DNA of 64,000 bases, from NCBI GenBank assembly GCA_913056235.1, contig CAJXMW010000001.1, positions 1,364,001-1,428,000 of the forward strand, written 5' to 3'. Made by a program: the position numbers and the translations under genes. The first letter of the stretch is position 1; the number at the start of each line of letters is the position of its first letter. This DNA comes from an uncultured Fodinibius sp. GTDB lineage: Bacteria > Bacteroidota > Rhodothermia > Balneolales > Balneolaceae. A model generated the notes under the pieces. The model was not told the origin of the DNA and searched no databases. It saw only the letters and a program-made list of their open reading frames with translations. Positions 16,935-23,728 of this stretch are shown here, in pieces.

Positions 16935-17333
16935 TTAAATTAAAAGTGTGACTCCTATACATGTTGTAAAACCGACACCGAAGAAAAAGGATGTGAGAGC
17001 AGTTATATCAAGCCACCCTAACAGGGAATCATGACCGACATTCTCTTCAGTAATCAATCTCTTCATGTAATCGGGATTTTTAGAAAATATTACTATTACG
17101 CTTAGAATATTAACGATGAAAGCAGTAAAAGCTAAAGCGTAAAATATAGTCTCTGAAGTTGTTAGAGCTTCTTTAAAGCTTAAAAGAGTGACTAGTAAAC
17201 CTATACCTCCAGATGATAGGGTAATAAGACTTTTATCTCTTTCAATACTATTAGTAATCCAGCCATTTATAACAGCCGATCTAAAAATCTCATCTTTTTC
17301 ATGAGAGTCGTTATTTTTTGAATCTTTACCCAT
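16935..17333 (-). CDS. membrane protein (132 aa)
   Basis: A predicted inner-membrane protein with three hydrophobic segments, near 35-55 (LITLSSGGIGLLVTLLSF), 65-85 (FYALAFTAFIVNILSVIVIF) and 112-132. A cytoplasmic N-terminus carries the sequence NGWITNSIERDKSLITLS, seen in many small uncharacterised membrane proteins. The ATG directly follows the palindrome TTGTACAA (17334-17341). It belongs to the accessory leftward cassette and may be a lysogenic conversion gene. Confidence 0.6.
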   Translation of the reverse strand: MGKDSKNNDSHEKDEIFRSAVINGWITNSIERDKSLITLSSGGIGLLVTLLSFKEALTTSETIFYALAFTAFIVNILSVIVIFSKNPDYMKRLITEENVGHDSLLGWLDITALTSFFFGVGFTTCIGVTLLI

Positions 17334-17422
17334 TTGTACAACTTAGGCTAATCCACCTGAACCAGCATTAGGATCTTAAGCTTTTGGAGATAAGTTGATA
17401 ATAAATTATTATGTAATACATA

Positions 17423-17441
17423 GTACACACATGTTGTGTAC
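17423..17441. promoter_or_regulatory. TGTAC-type palindrome
   Basis: GTACACA and TGTGTAC are exact inverted arms around CATGT. Related 8-mers TTGTACAA occur at 16478-16485 and 17334-17341, each upstream of an accessory gene. These could be sites for one regulator. Confidence 0.35.
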
Positions 17442-17474
17442 ATATGTAAAACAAGAAAATTAAGTTACTGAAGT

Positions 17475-17547
17475 GGAGCCTGGGGGAATCGAACCCCAAG
17501 AGACCGGGTGACAAACCCGACTCACTCGCTCCAAGAGTTCAGGCCCC
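17475..17547 (-). tRNA. tRNA-like gene, anticodon uncertain
   Basis: Seventy-three bases on the minus strand fold as a tRNA. The acceptor arms GGGGCCT/AGGCTCC pair at all seven positions (one G-U); the D arm CTC/GAG encloses a loop with GG; the T arm GGGG-TTCGATT-CCCC is canonical. The anticodon stem TCGGG/CCCGG leaves the loop TTTGTCA, giving anticodon TGT with a pyrimidine at position 37. A shifted reading gives GTC with a poor stem. It may be degenerate or modified in function. CCA is not encoded. Confidence 0.6.
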
Positions 17548-17565
17548 GTTCAGTAATTATTTCTG

Positions 17566-17596
17566 AGCCATCCAGTTACCGCTGGATGGCTTTTTT
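17566..17596 (+). terminator. strong rho-independent terminator
   Basis: AGCCATCCAG and CTGGATGGCT pair perfectly around a 6-base loop, followed by a T run. It reads rightward, although no clear rightward gene precedes it. It may insulate the late region from upstream transcription or end an unannotated rightward RNA. Confidence 0.75.
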
Positions 17597-17834
17597 ATTT
17601 CTTCCACATATCAACATAATAGATTGCAAACAGAATATCTTTACACGTTAAAAACCGACTTAAAATATAAAAGTGTATTTAAAAGAAGCTGACAACGATA
17701 CTGTTATATTATTACAGTTGTATTTTAGTTTCACCTTGTGCGAGTAACATCGCCTCTAATTTCTATTCATCAACATAAGGAATGGTGAAGTCTTACCGAA
17801 GGGAATTGTAATACACTTTTTACAATCGAGTGAT

Positions 17835-17873
17835 AAAATTGTAATTGCATTGTAAAAATTGTGAATGCATTCA
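17835..17873. repeat. 20-bp-period direct repeat pair
   Basis: AAAATTGTAATTGCATT (17835-17851) and AAAATTGTGAATGCATT (17855-17871) differ at two positions and are spaced exactly 20 bases apart, about two helical turns. Confidence 0.55.
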
Positions 17874-17989
17874 ACATTTGTCGAATAGATTCGACCGTTT
17901 AAATCATTTTGAGAGGGGATGCTGAAAATAGCCCACAATAACATTAAAGAATCCTAACATAAAAGTGGTTCTAAAAGTCCTGAAACAGT

Positions 17990-18036
17990 AAGTTTTCAAT
18001 TAAAAGTTTCATTGAAGTTTCAATTAAGTTTCATTC
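17990..18036. repeat. four AAGTTTCAWT iterons, three in perfect 11-bp register
   Basis: AAGTTTCATTG (18004), AAGTTTCAATT (18015) and AAGTTTCATTC (18026) follow head to tail every 11 bases. A fourth copy with one extra T starts at 17990. The spacing puts every unit on the same helix face, as for cooperative binding of an initiator or regulator. Confidence 0.65.
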
Positions 18037-18136
18037 GATTGTGCGAGCAATCAAATCAAACAGCTGTTTTTCTTTTTGGGCTGGTACTTATTAGTGGAAG
18101 ACAGAGAAGTCTTCAAGATATAAATACACTTCTTTG

Positions 18137-18230
18137 ACGGTGGCTTAGGTCGCGTGTTCGATTAGTGAACATCATAGATGTCCACGATATCTATTACACA
18201 TCTCCTTATTAATTAATCCTAAGCCACCGT
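18137..18230 (+). ncRNA. structured leader RNA candidate (three-way junction) before the late operon
   Basis: ACGGTGGCTTAGG (18137-18149) pairs perfectly with CCTAAGCCACCGT (18218-18230). Inside lie two smaller hairpins: GTTC/GAAC (about 18155-18169) and AGATGT/ACATCT (18176-18181 with 18198-18203). TCTTTTT follows the closing stem. The first late gene starts 27 bases later. It could be a terminator, an antitermination (put/nut-like) element or a regulatory leader. Confidence 0.5.
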
Positions 18231-18256
18231 TCTTTTTAATCAATCGGGAGAGACAA

Positions 18257-18448
18257 ATGAATTTTTATGAAAAGATTATAGCAGGGGTTTTACTTTCGTG
18301 GTGTTTCCAATTTGGAGCATCAATCTATTACGCCTTTCAAGGTAACTATCAGTGGTTAGTAGCAAATCTAATGAATGGTATCGGAGCAAAGTTAATCTAC
18401 GATGCTGCTAGAAAAGTGAATCAAACAGAAGAGAAGGATAGTGGATAA
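18257..18448 (+). CDS. small membrane protein, holin candidate
   Basis: A 63-residue protein with two hydrophobic segments (about 7-27 and 33-50) and a charged C-terminal tail (RKVNQTEEKDSG). It is the first gene of the late operon, with the leader GGGAGAGACAA before its ATG. It overlaps the next gene, with an amidase two genes downstream. That arrangement fits a class II holin, but small membrane proteins at 22320 and 26710 are alternatives. Confidence 0.5.
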   Translation: MNFYEKIIAGVLLSWCFQFGASIYYAFQGNYQWLVANLMNGIGAKLIYDAARKVNQTEEKDSG

Positions 18449-18740
18449 GAAATCAGTATTTGAGAAATTGAGTGAAGACGGAGTACCAGGTGCTAAAAGA
18501 ATGCATGAATTACTCGAAACAGCTTCTAGTCAAAGAGATTGGGTTCTTTTCCACAATTTCTTGATGACATGGATGAAATGGGAAAAGACTCTTAAAGAGG
18601 AAGACAGAGAGAAAATGTATGATCTAATGGATGATGAAATGGTTCAGATTTCAGCTGAGCTACAGAATCGTCCAATGGATTCTAGGAAGCTAGTAAAGAA
18701 GTGTCTCCGTCTTTATAACAAAATGGATTATCAACAATAG
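18441..18740 (+). CDS. late-operon hypothetical protein (99 aa)
   Basis: A helical, charged protein of unknown family, starting at GTG behind AGAGAAGG and overlapping the preceding gene by 8 bp. It ends CAA CAA TAG at 18738-18740. The amidase frame continues in the same phase directly after this stop, with only three codons between the TAG and the likely ATT start of the amidase. Confidence 0.55.
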   Translation: MDKKSVFEKLSEDGVPGAKRMHELLETASSQRDWVLFHNFLMTWMKWEKTLKEEDREKMYDLMDDEMVQISAELQNRPMDSRKLVKKCLRLYNKMDYQQ

Positions 18741-18749
18741 AGAAGTACG

Positions 18750-19238
18750 ATTGCATTTCCCAACGGTATAGTAGTACATAGCATGAGTGAGCATATCACT
18801 TATGAAGGCTCGTCTTGGAAAGCTATAGATTTTTTAGATCACATCGGTTTATCAATTCATATTTTCATCCACCCGGACGGTAAAGTAGAACCAATGGTTC
18901 CAACTACTGAAAAAGCTTTACATGCTGGTAAATCAAAACATAACGGACTAACAGGTTTAAATAACCATTTCTTAGGATTCGAATTGCTAGTCCAAGGAAA
19001 TAATAACTACTCAGAATTCTTAGATAAAATTGAGAAACCTGAGACTTATACAGATCAACAATTTAATTCAGCAGTCTTACTCACTCGAGTATGGATGGAA
19101 GCTTATAACATTAGTTCACGAAATGTGGTGAGACATTCTGATGTATCAGGAGACGATGAAAGAGGAAAAGGGAATGGTAAGAAAGATCCGGGTAAAGGAT
19201 TTAATTGGAACGAGTTTTTAAAACGTATTAAACAATAA
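18750..19238 (+). CDS. N-acetylmuramoyl-L-alanine amidase (amidase_2-type endolysin)
   Basis: A peptidoglycan amidase of the T7-lysozyme/PGRP fold used for lysis. From ATG 18783 it is 151 residues, but that start omits the first zinc histidine. The frame upstream reads AFPNGIVVHS, matching the usual strand 'IVIHHT', and is preceded by AGAGAAG. The likely start is therefore the rare codon ATT at 18750 (162 residues). Other features are HIFIHPDGKVEPMVP, the conserved HAGKSKHNG and FLGFELLVQ, the second zinc ligand in RHSDVSG, and KKDPGKGF, where D takes the third ligand place. TAG readthrough from the previous gene is a second possible route. Confidence 0.8.
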   Translation: MAFPNGIVVHSMSEHITYEGSSWKAIDFLDHIGLSIHIFIHPDGKVEPMVPTTEKALHAGKSKHNGLTGLNNHFLGFELLVQGNNNYSEFLDKIEKPETYTDQQFNSAVLLTRVWMEAYNISSRNVVRHSDVSGDDERGKGNGKKDPGKGFNWNEFLKRIKQ

Positions 19239-19255
19239 GATTCAGGAGAGAAGTA

Positions 19256-19795
19256 ATGTCAGAAAAGAAATACAGCTACGTAGATCTAGAAGAACTAATC
19301 ATATCAGCACAAAAATTTTTGAATCAAGGTGAATATGATAAGAAACTAGTCTTTTTAATCAGGTCGAATATTAAGGAGGCTAAAAATGCTTTAGAGCTTA
19401 TTCACGAAGATGTAAAGCAAGAAGATGAGTATTTACAAAAAGAACTTTCAGAAAACGAATATAAAAGGTTTTCAGAGTTTGAAGAAAAACGATCAAAACT
19501 ATTCACAACTAACAACTACAAAATCAGTGAAAGAGGTGATAATTGGGATCAGTTAGATCAAGAGAACAGGGATGAGATAACGGATGGTATAGCCGAGTTG
19601 CAATTGGAGTACGGTGAGTCTATTGAAGCAGCAAAAAGCGCCCTTCAGGAGGTAATGGAATACAATGAAAAGGTAAAGACTGAAAAAGTAGCCGAAATAG
19701 ATTTTAAAGAAATACCACTTGATCTCTTTCCTGATTCCCTAACTGGTTCTCAGCTACCAGATCCATTTATGGAATTTGTGGTAATGGGAGAATAG
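19256..19795 (+). CDS. late-operon helical protein (179 aa)
   Basis: A highly charged, mostly helical protein with coiled-coil-like stretches (DVKQEDEYLQKELSENEY; NRDEITDGIAELQLEYGES) and a hydrophobic C-terminus (LTGSQLPDPFMEFVVMGE). No recognised family. A clear GGAGAGAAGTA leader precedes the ATG. Lies between the endolysin and the sigma-factor genes. Confidence 0.6.
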   Translation: MSEKKYSYVDLEELIISAQKFLNQGEYDKKLVFLIRSNIKEAKNALELIHEDVKQEDEYLQKELSENEYKRFSEFEEKRSKLFTTNNYKISERGDNWDQLDQENRDEITDGIAELQLEYGESIEAAKSALQEVMEYNEKVKTEKVAEIDFKEIPLDLFPDSLTGSQLPDPFMEFVVMGE

Positions 19796-19797
19796 CT

Positions 19798-19956
19798 GTG
19801 GTATTAATCGGGGTCGAGTACGATAGCGGCTATGTAGCCAAAATTGACAAGCTAACACTCACTATAGACGGAAAAGAGTACGTGTCGAGTGGTGGTGAAT
19901 TAATAGGCGTGACAACAAAAGATACGTGGGAAGAAGAATTTGAGAGAGAAGTTTAG
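19798..19956 (+). CDS. 52-residue late protein
   Basis: A small frame beginning with GTG, with GGGAG eight bases upstream, and ending in TAG whose G is the first base of the sigma-factor start. The sequence (VLIGVEYDSGYVAKIDKLTL, then TIDGKEYVSSGGELIG) suggests a small beta-rich protein. Family unknown. The overlapped stop/start makes translational coupling to the sigma gene likely. Confidence 0.5.
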   Translation: MVLIGVEYDSGYVAKIDKLTLTIDGKEYVSSGGELIGVTTKDTWEEEFEREV

Positions 19957-20819
19957 TGTCAAAGAATTATTGGGATGAAGAAGTAAATGATGCAATTAAT
20001 GAATTCATTTCTAACAAAGACTTATCAGAGAGAGAATTAGCGCAATTATATACACATGAGATTCATCCAGCTTTTGAAACAGCTGCAGAGTCACTTGTAT
20101 ATAGAGATAATTTACATACTTCATCTAAGCTATCAGGGACAGAGCTTGTTAATAGAGGTATTGCAAAGGCTTATGAAGCTCTTAGAAAATCAAGAGAAGG
20201 TGTAGATGAAGACAAATATTTTGATCCAGAGAAAGGCAAATCATTTTCTTACTTCTCTGTTTCGATTAAGTGGCATTTAATTCAGTGTATCAACAAAGCT
20301 AATAGGAATAAGAATAATTTCTATTCAATGGATTCGTCTCCAAGCAACGTTGATTCAAAAGATTACTGGGATAGTAAGATTCATCAAGAAGCTATAAGTC
20401 AAACTAAGGATGAAATTGAGGTTACTATGTTCAGTGATCTACTCGAGACATTTCTTTCGTTTGTTGAGAGTAATGTAAACGATTTATGGATTAAGCCAGC
20501 ACGTCGAAGAACCGCTTTAGCTATTGTTGAATTCATTAGAGAGGGTAATCTCGGACAATTTCATTTGAGAAAAAGCCTAAGAAAGATCAGAAAAAAAGCA
20601 AATATCGAAGTTAATAACTACGCATTCACTTCAGTTCGAAAAGATATGCTAAAGATATATGAAAGGATTAAAAAGAAGTGGGAGAAAGACGGTAAAGTTG
20701 ATGAGGACACGATTATATGGATGAGACAAAAAGATTGGCCGGGATCTCCTTCATCTGAAGAACGAGAGAAAATAAAAGAACAGTATTACGAGCTACAGAA
20801 ACAAAGAGGGAATTTATAA
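19956..20819 (+). CDS. phage late sigma factor-like protein (T4 gp55 type)
   Basis: A 287-residue protein. LVNRGIAKAYEALRKS followed by YFDPEKGKSFSYFSVSIKWHLIQCINKANR matches the sigma region 2 pattern of T4 gp55-like late sigma factors, where FDPxKG.xFSYF is the most conserved stretch. The C-terminal part (170-285) is basic and helical and may hold further DNA contacts. Starts at GTG behind GAGAGAGAAG. The stop overlaps the bS21 start (TAATG). Expected to direct host core RNA polymerase to late promoters; five TATTTAT boxes in late gaps are candidate targets. Confidence 0.72.
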   Translation: MSKNYWDEEVNDAINEFISNKDLSERELAQLYTHEIHPAFETAAESLVYRDNLHTSSKLSGTELVNRGIAKAYEALRKSREGVDEDKYFDPEKGKSFSYFSVSIKWHLIQCINKANRNKNNFYSMDSSPSNVDSKDYWDSKIHQEAISQTKDEIEVTMFSDLLETFLSFVESNVNDLWIKPARRRTALAIVEFIREGNLGQFHLRKSLRKIRKKANIEVNNYAFTSVRKDMLKIYERIKKKWEKDGKVDEDTIIWMRQKDWPGSPSSEEREKIKEQYYELQKQRGNL

Positions 20820-21037
20820 TGGTAAGAGTATCAGTAGAAGTACGAGATGGTGATTGGGAAAAAGCACTGAGCATATTCCAATCTAAAGTAAAGGAGAGTG
20901 AAATTCTGTATAAGTACAAAGAGAATCAGAGATTCACTTCAAATACGAAGGAAAGACAAGATGCAGAACACGCTGCAAAAATGAGAGAGAAAGATAGACC
21001 AAAGTACTACCCGGGTCAGAAATTAGGAGAACAGTAA
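20819..21037 (+). CDS. rpsU-like: bS21-like ribosomal protein
   Basis: A 72-residue basic protein. VRVSVEVRDGDWEKALSIFQ, then SKVKESEILYKYKENQRF, follows the bS21 layout: a beta start 'VxVxDGdxxExAL', two helices with 'FkrkvkksgIl.eyr.rq.F'. The C-terminal half is longer and different (ERQDAEHAAKMREKDRPKYY). bS21 sits beside the anti-Shine-Dalgarno on the 30S subunit. Phage-encoded bS21 is known from other phages. The overlap TAATG with the sigma gene implies coupled production of the two. Confidence 0.7.
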   Translation: MVRVSVEVRDGDWEKALSIFQSKVKESEILYKYKENQRFTSNTKERQDAEHAAKMREKDRPKYYPGQKLGEQ

Positions 21038-21435
21038 TGCCTAAATCAATTAGTGACCTACGTAGAAAACGAAGACAGTCTAGCAAATCTCCTAAAACGC
21101 GAAGACAAATAGAGTCTGAGTGGTATCAATCGAAAGAGTGGAGAACTGTAAGAGAAGAATCCAGAAGAGAGCAGCGTCAGAAAGACGAAGATAGAATTAT
21201 ATCTGTATTTGAAGAACTTGAAAATGCTACTTCTAGTGATCTGTATGAGTTTCTGACTCATAAAAAACAGTATCCATTGTGTAATCATTGTTTAGAGGAA
21301 GGATTCATCACAGTGGGAAACGTTTGTGACCACATTATTCCGATAAAACGTGGTGGAGCTAAGTTAGACAAATCCAATTTGCAGTGGTTGTGTCACGATT
21401 GTCACGCTATAAAAAGTGGCAAAGAAGCTCATTAA
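21037..21435 (+). CDS. HNH endonuclease
   Basis: A 132-residue protein with a basic N-terminus and a C-terminal HNH domain: YPLCNHCLEEG, then VCDHIIPIKRGGAKLD, then LQWLCHDCHAIKSGKEAH. Both CxxC zinc pairs and the DH catalytic strand are present. In HK97-type phages HNH proteins near the terminase stimulate packaging cleavage; a homing role is less likely because of the short form. The ATG overlaps the bS21 stop (TAATG) and follows AGGAGAACAG. Confidence 0.85.
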   Translation: MPKSISDLRRKRRQSSKSPKTRRQIESEWYQSKEWRTVREESRREQRQKDEDRIISVFEELENATSSDLYEFLTHKKQYPLCNHCLEEGFITVGNVCDHIIPIKRGGAKLDKSNLQWLCHDCHAIKSGKEAH

Positions 21436-21528
21436 AATTATCCGACCGCTTTTTATTAGCCGCCTTCTATGTATTACTGAACACAGCTCAAAATGAGTGA
21501 CTAAAAGTTAAATAAAAGGAGTAATCAT

Positions 21529-22101
21529 GTGGAAGGTGATACACAACGAACGGAATTTGCATATATATGGACTAACAAGAAAACAAATAGATATTACGCA
21601 GGATCACACAAAGGAGATCCTGATGATGGATATATAGCCAGTAATAAAGATTTCTTAGCTAGGTATGAAAGGAATCCTCAGGACTGGAATAGAACAGTCG
21701 TTCTTTCAAAAGATTGCCGAAAATTAGAAGAAGCTTTTTTGAAAGCTGTTAACGCTTCTCAGGATTATAGGAGTTTTAATAGAGTAAACAGAGCTATAGC
21801 ACCAATGGACGATATTAGGGGTGAGGATCATTTTTTCTACGGAAAGAAAAGGCCTAAGCATTCAAAATGGATGAAAGAGAATCATCACAAGTATTGGAAA
21901 GGAAGACGTAGGAAAGATATCGAAGGGAATAATTTCGCTGGTAAGAGAGTAAGACATATCAAATCTGGTGAAGAATTTAAATCAATAACAGAAGCAGCTA
22001 AGCAGTTTGGATATTCAAGAGGTACTGTGTCGTTACACGTAAATGGTCATATACAGAAAAAGAAATTCGAATTCGTAAATGAGGAGCAAGGTGATAAATA
22101 A
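21529..22101 (+). CDS. GIY-YIG homing endonuclease-like protein
   Basis: A 190-residue protein. FAYIWTNKKTNRYYAGSHKG is a GIY-YIG-like catalytic start (YI..., then YYAGSHKG), and AFLKAVNASQDYRSFNR follows. The middle, GEDHFFYGKKRPKHSKWMKENH, is a NUMOD3-type basic motif. The C-terminus, KSITEAAKQFGYSRGTVSLHVNG, is a NUMOD1 helix-turn-helix. Starts at GTG behind AAAGGAG; an overlapping out-of-frame ATG two bases upstream is not used. A likely free-standing selfish nuclease inserted between late genes. Confidence 0.75.
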   Translation: MEGDTQRTEFAYIWTNKKTNRYYAGSHKGDPDDGYIASNKDFLARYERNPQDWNRTVVLSKDCRKLEEAFLKAVNASQDYRSFNRVNRAIAPMDDIRGEDHFFYGKKRPKHSKWMKENHHKYWKGRRRKDIEGNNFAGKRVRHIKSGEEFKSITEAAKQFGYSRGTVSLHVNGHIQKKKFEFVNEEQGDK

Positions 22102-22318
22102 TGAAGAGCTAAAGAGAAAAAAAGAACGTTGGTTATCGCTTCTCAATGATATACTGACTAGCAAATATAGTGAGAGTGAATGCAAAGAAATCCTGGAAGA
22201 AATGCGATCTCAATTGACAAACTACTCAGTAGAACAATACAGAGAGGTCGATAATAGAATAGACTTATCAGTAAAAGAGAAATTAAAACTACAATTCGAA
22301 GACTTGGAGAGAGAATAA
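22091..22318 (+). CDS. late-operon hypothetical protein (75 aa)
   Basis: A charged helical protein of unknown family. The frame is also open from ATG 22079, but AGGAG at 22082-22086 sits inside that longer version and at the right distance for GTG 22091. Overlaps the end of the GIY-YIG gene by 11 bp. Confidence 0.5.
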   Translation: MINNEELKRKKERWLSLLNDILTSKYSESECKEILEEMRSQLTNYSVEQYREVDNRIDLSVKEKLKLQFEDLERE

Positions 22319-22319
22319 A

Positions 22320-22610
22320 GTGAGTAGTGAAGAAAGCAACAAAGATATTAATTACAGTGATATAGTAGAGAACATACAGGGATTTGCATTGTGGCTTGTT
22401 AACGTATCAACAATGCTATGCTGTAGTCTGTTATTGCTACTGTTTACTGTTGGTGTAGGAGTGGAAGTAATAAAGGATATTGAGCACTTAGAATTGATGA
22501 ACTTCTCAGTATTCTATTTGTATTTGCTTCTAGGTTCAACTGTTAGCTTAGGACTTAATTGGCTGCTGACTTATATACAGAAAACGTTAATGCGTGGGGC
22601 CGAGAGCTAA
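22320..22610 (+). CDS. two-helix membrane protein
   Basis: A 96-residue protein with hydrophobic segments at about 24-46 (LWLVNVSTMLCCSLLLLLFTVG) and 60-84 (FSVFYLYLLLGSTVSLGLNWLL). GTG start after GGAGAGAGAATAAA. Another holin candidate; no family recognised. Confidence 0.55.
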   Translation: MSSEESNKDINYSDIVENIQGFALWLVNVSTMLCCSLLLLLFTVGVGVEVIKDIEHLELMNFSVFYLYLLLGSTVSLGLNWLLTYIQKTLMRGAES

Positions 22611-22660
22611 GCATTAATTCAAATTGATAAACTAAATAGGAATAAAGGTACAAGAGGGTA

Positions 22661-22999
22661 ATGGGATTGTTTAATTGGATGTTTGGATGCAAGGAAAGAG
22701 ATCATCATATCAAGACAGTAGAGTTCGGTATAAAAGAAATTGACAAGCCAACAAAAGACAATGCTGTACTGATAAGATATAAAGACGATGAGCACATAGA
22801 AGAACCTATCAGTGAAGGAGATGTACTCCAAGTAGACGATAAAGATGCACTAAGAATAGAAGACGTAGATGCAGGTAAAAGGATTACCATCAACAAGAGA
22901 GTACATAAAATAGTGTTTAAAGTGTTGAATGATGAAGAACCTATTAAAAATCTCATGACAGGAGATACACTCGAGTTGAATTGCACTGCTACCTACTGA
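22661..22999 (+). CDS. late-operon hypothetical protein (112 aa)
   Basis: A soluble protein with an N-terminal Trp/Cys/His cluster (LFNWMFGCKERDHH) and many acidic residues, probably beta-rich. Preceded by AGAGGG. No family recognised. About 200 bases without a gene follow, containing an AGAGT/ACTCT-type hairpin near 23004-23021 and TATAAAT near 23133. Confidence 0.5.
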   Translation: MGLFNWMFGCKERDHHIKTVEFGIKEIDKPTKDNAVLIRYKDDEHIEEPISEGDVLQVDDKDALRIEDVDAGKRITINKRVHKIVFKVLNDEEPIKNLMTGDTLELNCTATY

Positions 23000-23202
23000 C
23001 GAGAGTTGTCAACACTCTGATGAGTAGTGATTGTGTGCTGTGCTTTCAAATAGATTGACGGGGTCGTTTCTGTGAAAAATCTTGAACATAGGGCATGAAA
23101 AATCATAAAAACGGCGAATACCTATAAATCTTTCGACACCATAAGTATTTTTTCTCCCCAAAAATAGAGACGGCCAAGTTCACAAAAATCAAGAGAAGTA
23201 AG

Positions 23203-23550
23203 ATGAAAAGCATTTGGAACTACCTAAAATACATTCTTCTAATAATCGGTTCAGTACTCGGATACATCTTCATCTCCAATCGCAACATAGATGAAGAGAT
23301 CAAAGAGGTTGACAATAAGATTCAGGAGAATAAAAAGAAGGAAAAAGAGCTAACTGATAAGATCAAAAAGAAGAAAGAAGAGATTTCCAATACTGATTCA
23401 GATATCAAGAAAACTGAAAAGGAAATCAAAGAGACTGAAAAACAACTCAATCAAGTCAAAAAGAAAGTTGAGAAAGAGTCCATTAGAAAATCAGCTAAAC
23501 AGAAAGTGAAATATTTAAAAGAGTTTGCAAGGAGAGAGAAGAATGAATAA
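23203..23550 (+). CDS. membrane-anchored coiled-coil protein, spanin candidate
   Basis: A 115-residue protein: one N-terminal transmembrane helix (ILLIIGSVLGYIFIS) followed by a long, almost pure Lys/Glu coiled coil (from NIDEEIKEVDNKIQENKK to the C-terminus). This is the topology of an inner-membrane spanin subunit (Rz-like), which acts in outer-membrane disruption at lysis. The partner could be the 23721 protein. Leader CAAGAGAAGTAAG. Confidence 0.5.
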   Translation: MKSIWNYLKYILLIIGSVLGYIFISNRNIDEEIKEVDNKIQENKKKEKELTDKIKKKKEEISNTDSDIKKTEKEIKETEKQLNQVKKKVEKESIRKSAKQKVKYLKEFARREKNE

Positions 23551-23728
23551 AGAAGACAATCTATTTCCGGAGGATATTGAAATAGAAAATGACATATCAG
23601 AATCAAGTTTTTTTGAAGAAATCACACAACATCATTTACAGGTAATAAAAGAAAATGAAGTAGTTGGTCACGGGATTACAAGTTTGTCAGACAAAGTATT
23701 AGAGATCACGTTTAAAATTCATGTTTAA
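23543..23728 (+). CDS. late-operon hypothetical protein (61 aa)
   Basis: An acidic small protein. ATG 23543 follows GGAGAGAGAAGA directly, so an earlier in-frame TTG at 23525, which would lie before this leader, is rejected. Overlaps both neighbours by 8 bp. Family unknown. Confidence 0.5.
   Translation: MNKEDNLFPEDIEIENDISESSFFEEITQHHLQVIKENEVVGHGITSLSDKVLEITFKIHV

Larger units (their letters stand above)
17597..18136. other. iteron-rich non-coding region, candidate replication origin
   Basis: No supported gene. It holds two sets of direct repeats (17835-17873 and 17990-18036) and two copies of TTGTGCGAG (around 17735 and 18040). A+T content is high. Origin function is an inference from the repeat content and position. 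Confidence 0.35.

Noticed and set aside
17475-17547. tmRNA fragment
   Set aside because: The full 73-base tRNA fold is continuous; there is no tag-coding part.
17597-18136. CRISPR array
   Set aside because: The repeats are 10-20 bp, back to back or 20 bp apart, without spacers of CRISPR size, and no cas genes are present.
18738-18740. TAG recoded as sense throughout the phage
   Set aside because: TAG is used as a normal stop in several late genes (for example 19793-19795 and 19954-19956), so genome-wide recoding is unlikely; local readthrough remains possible.
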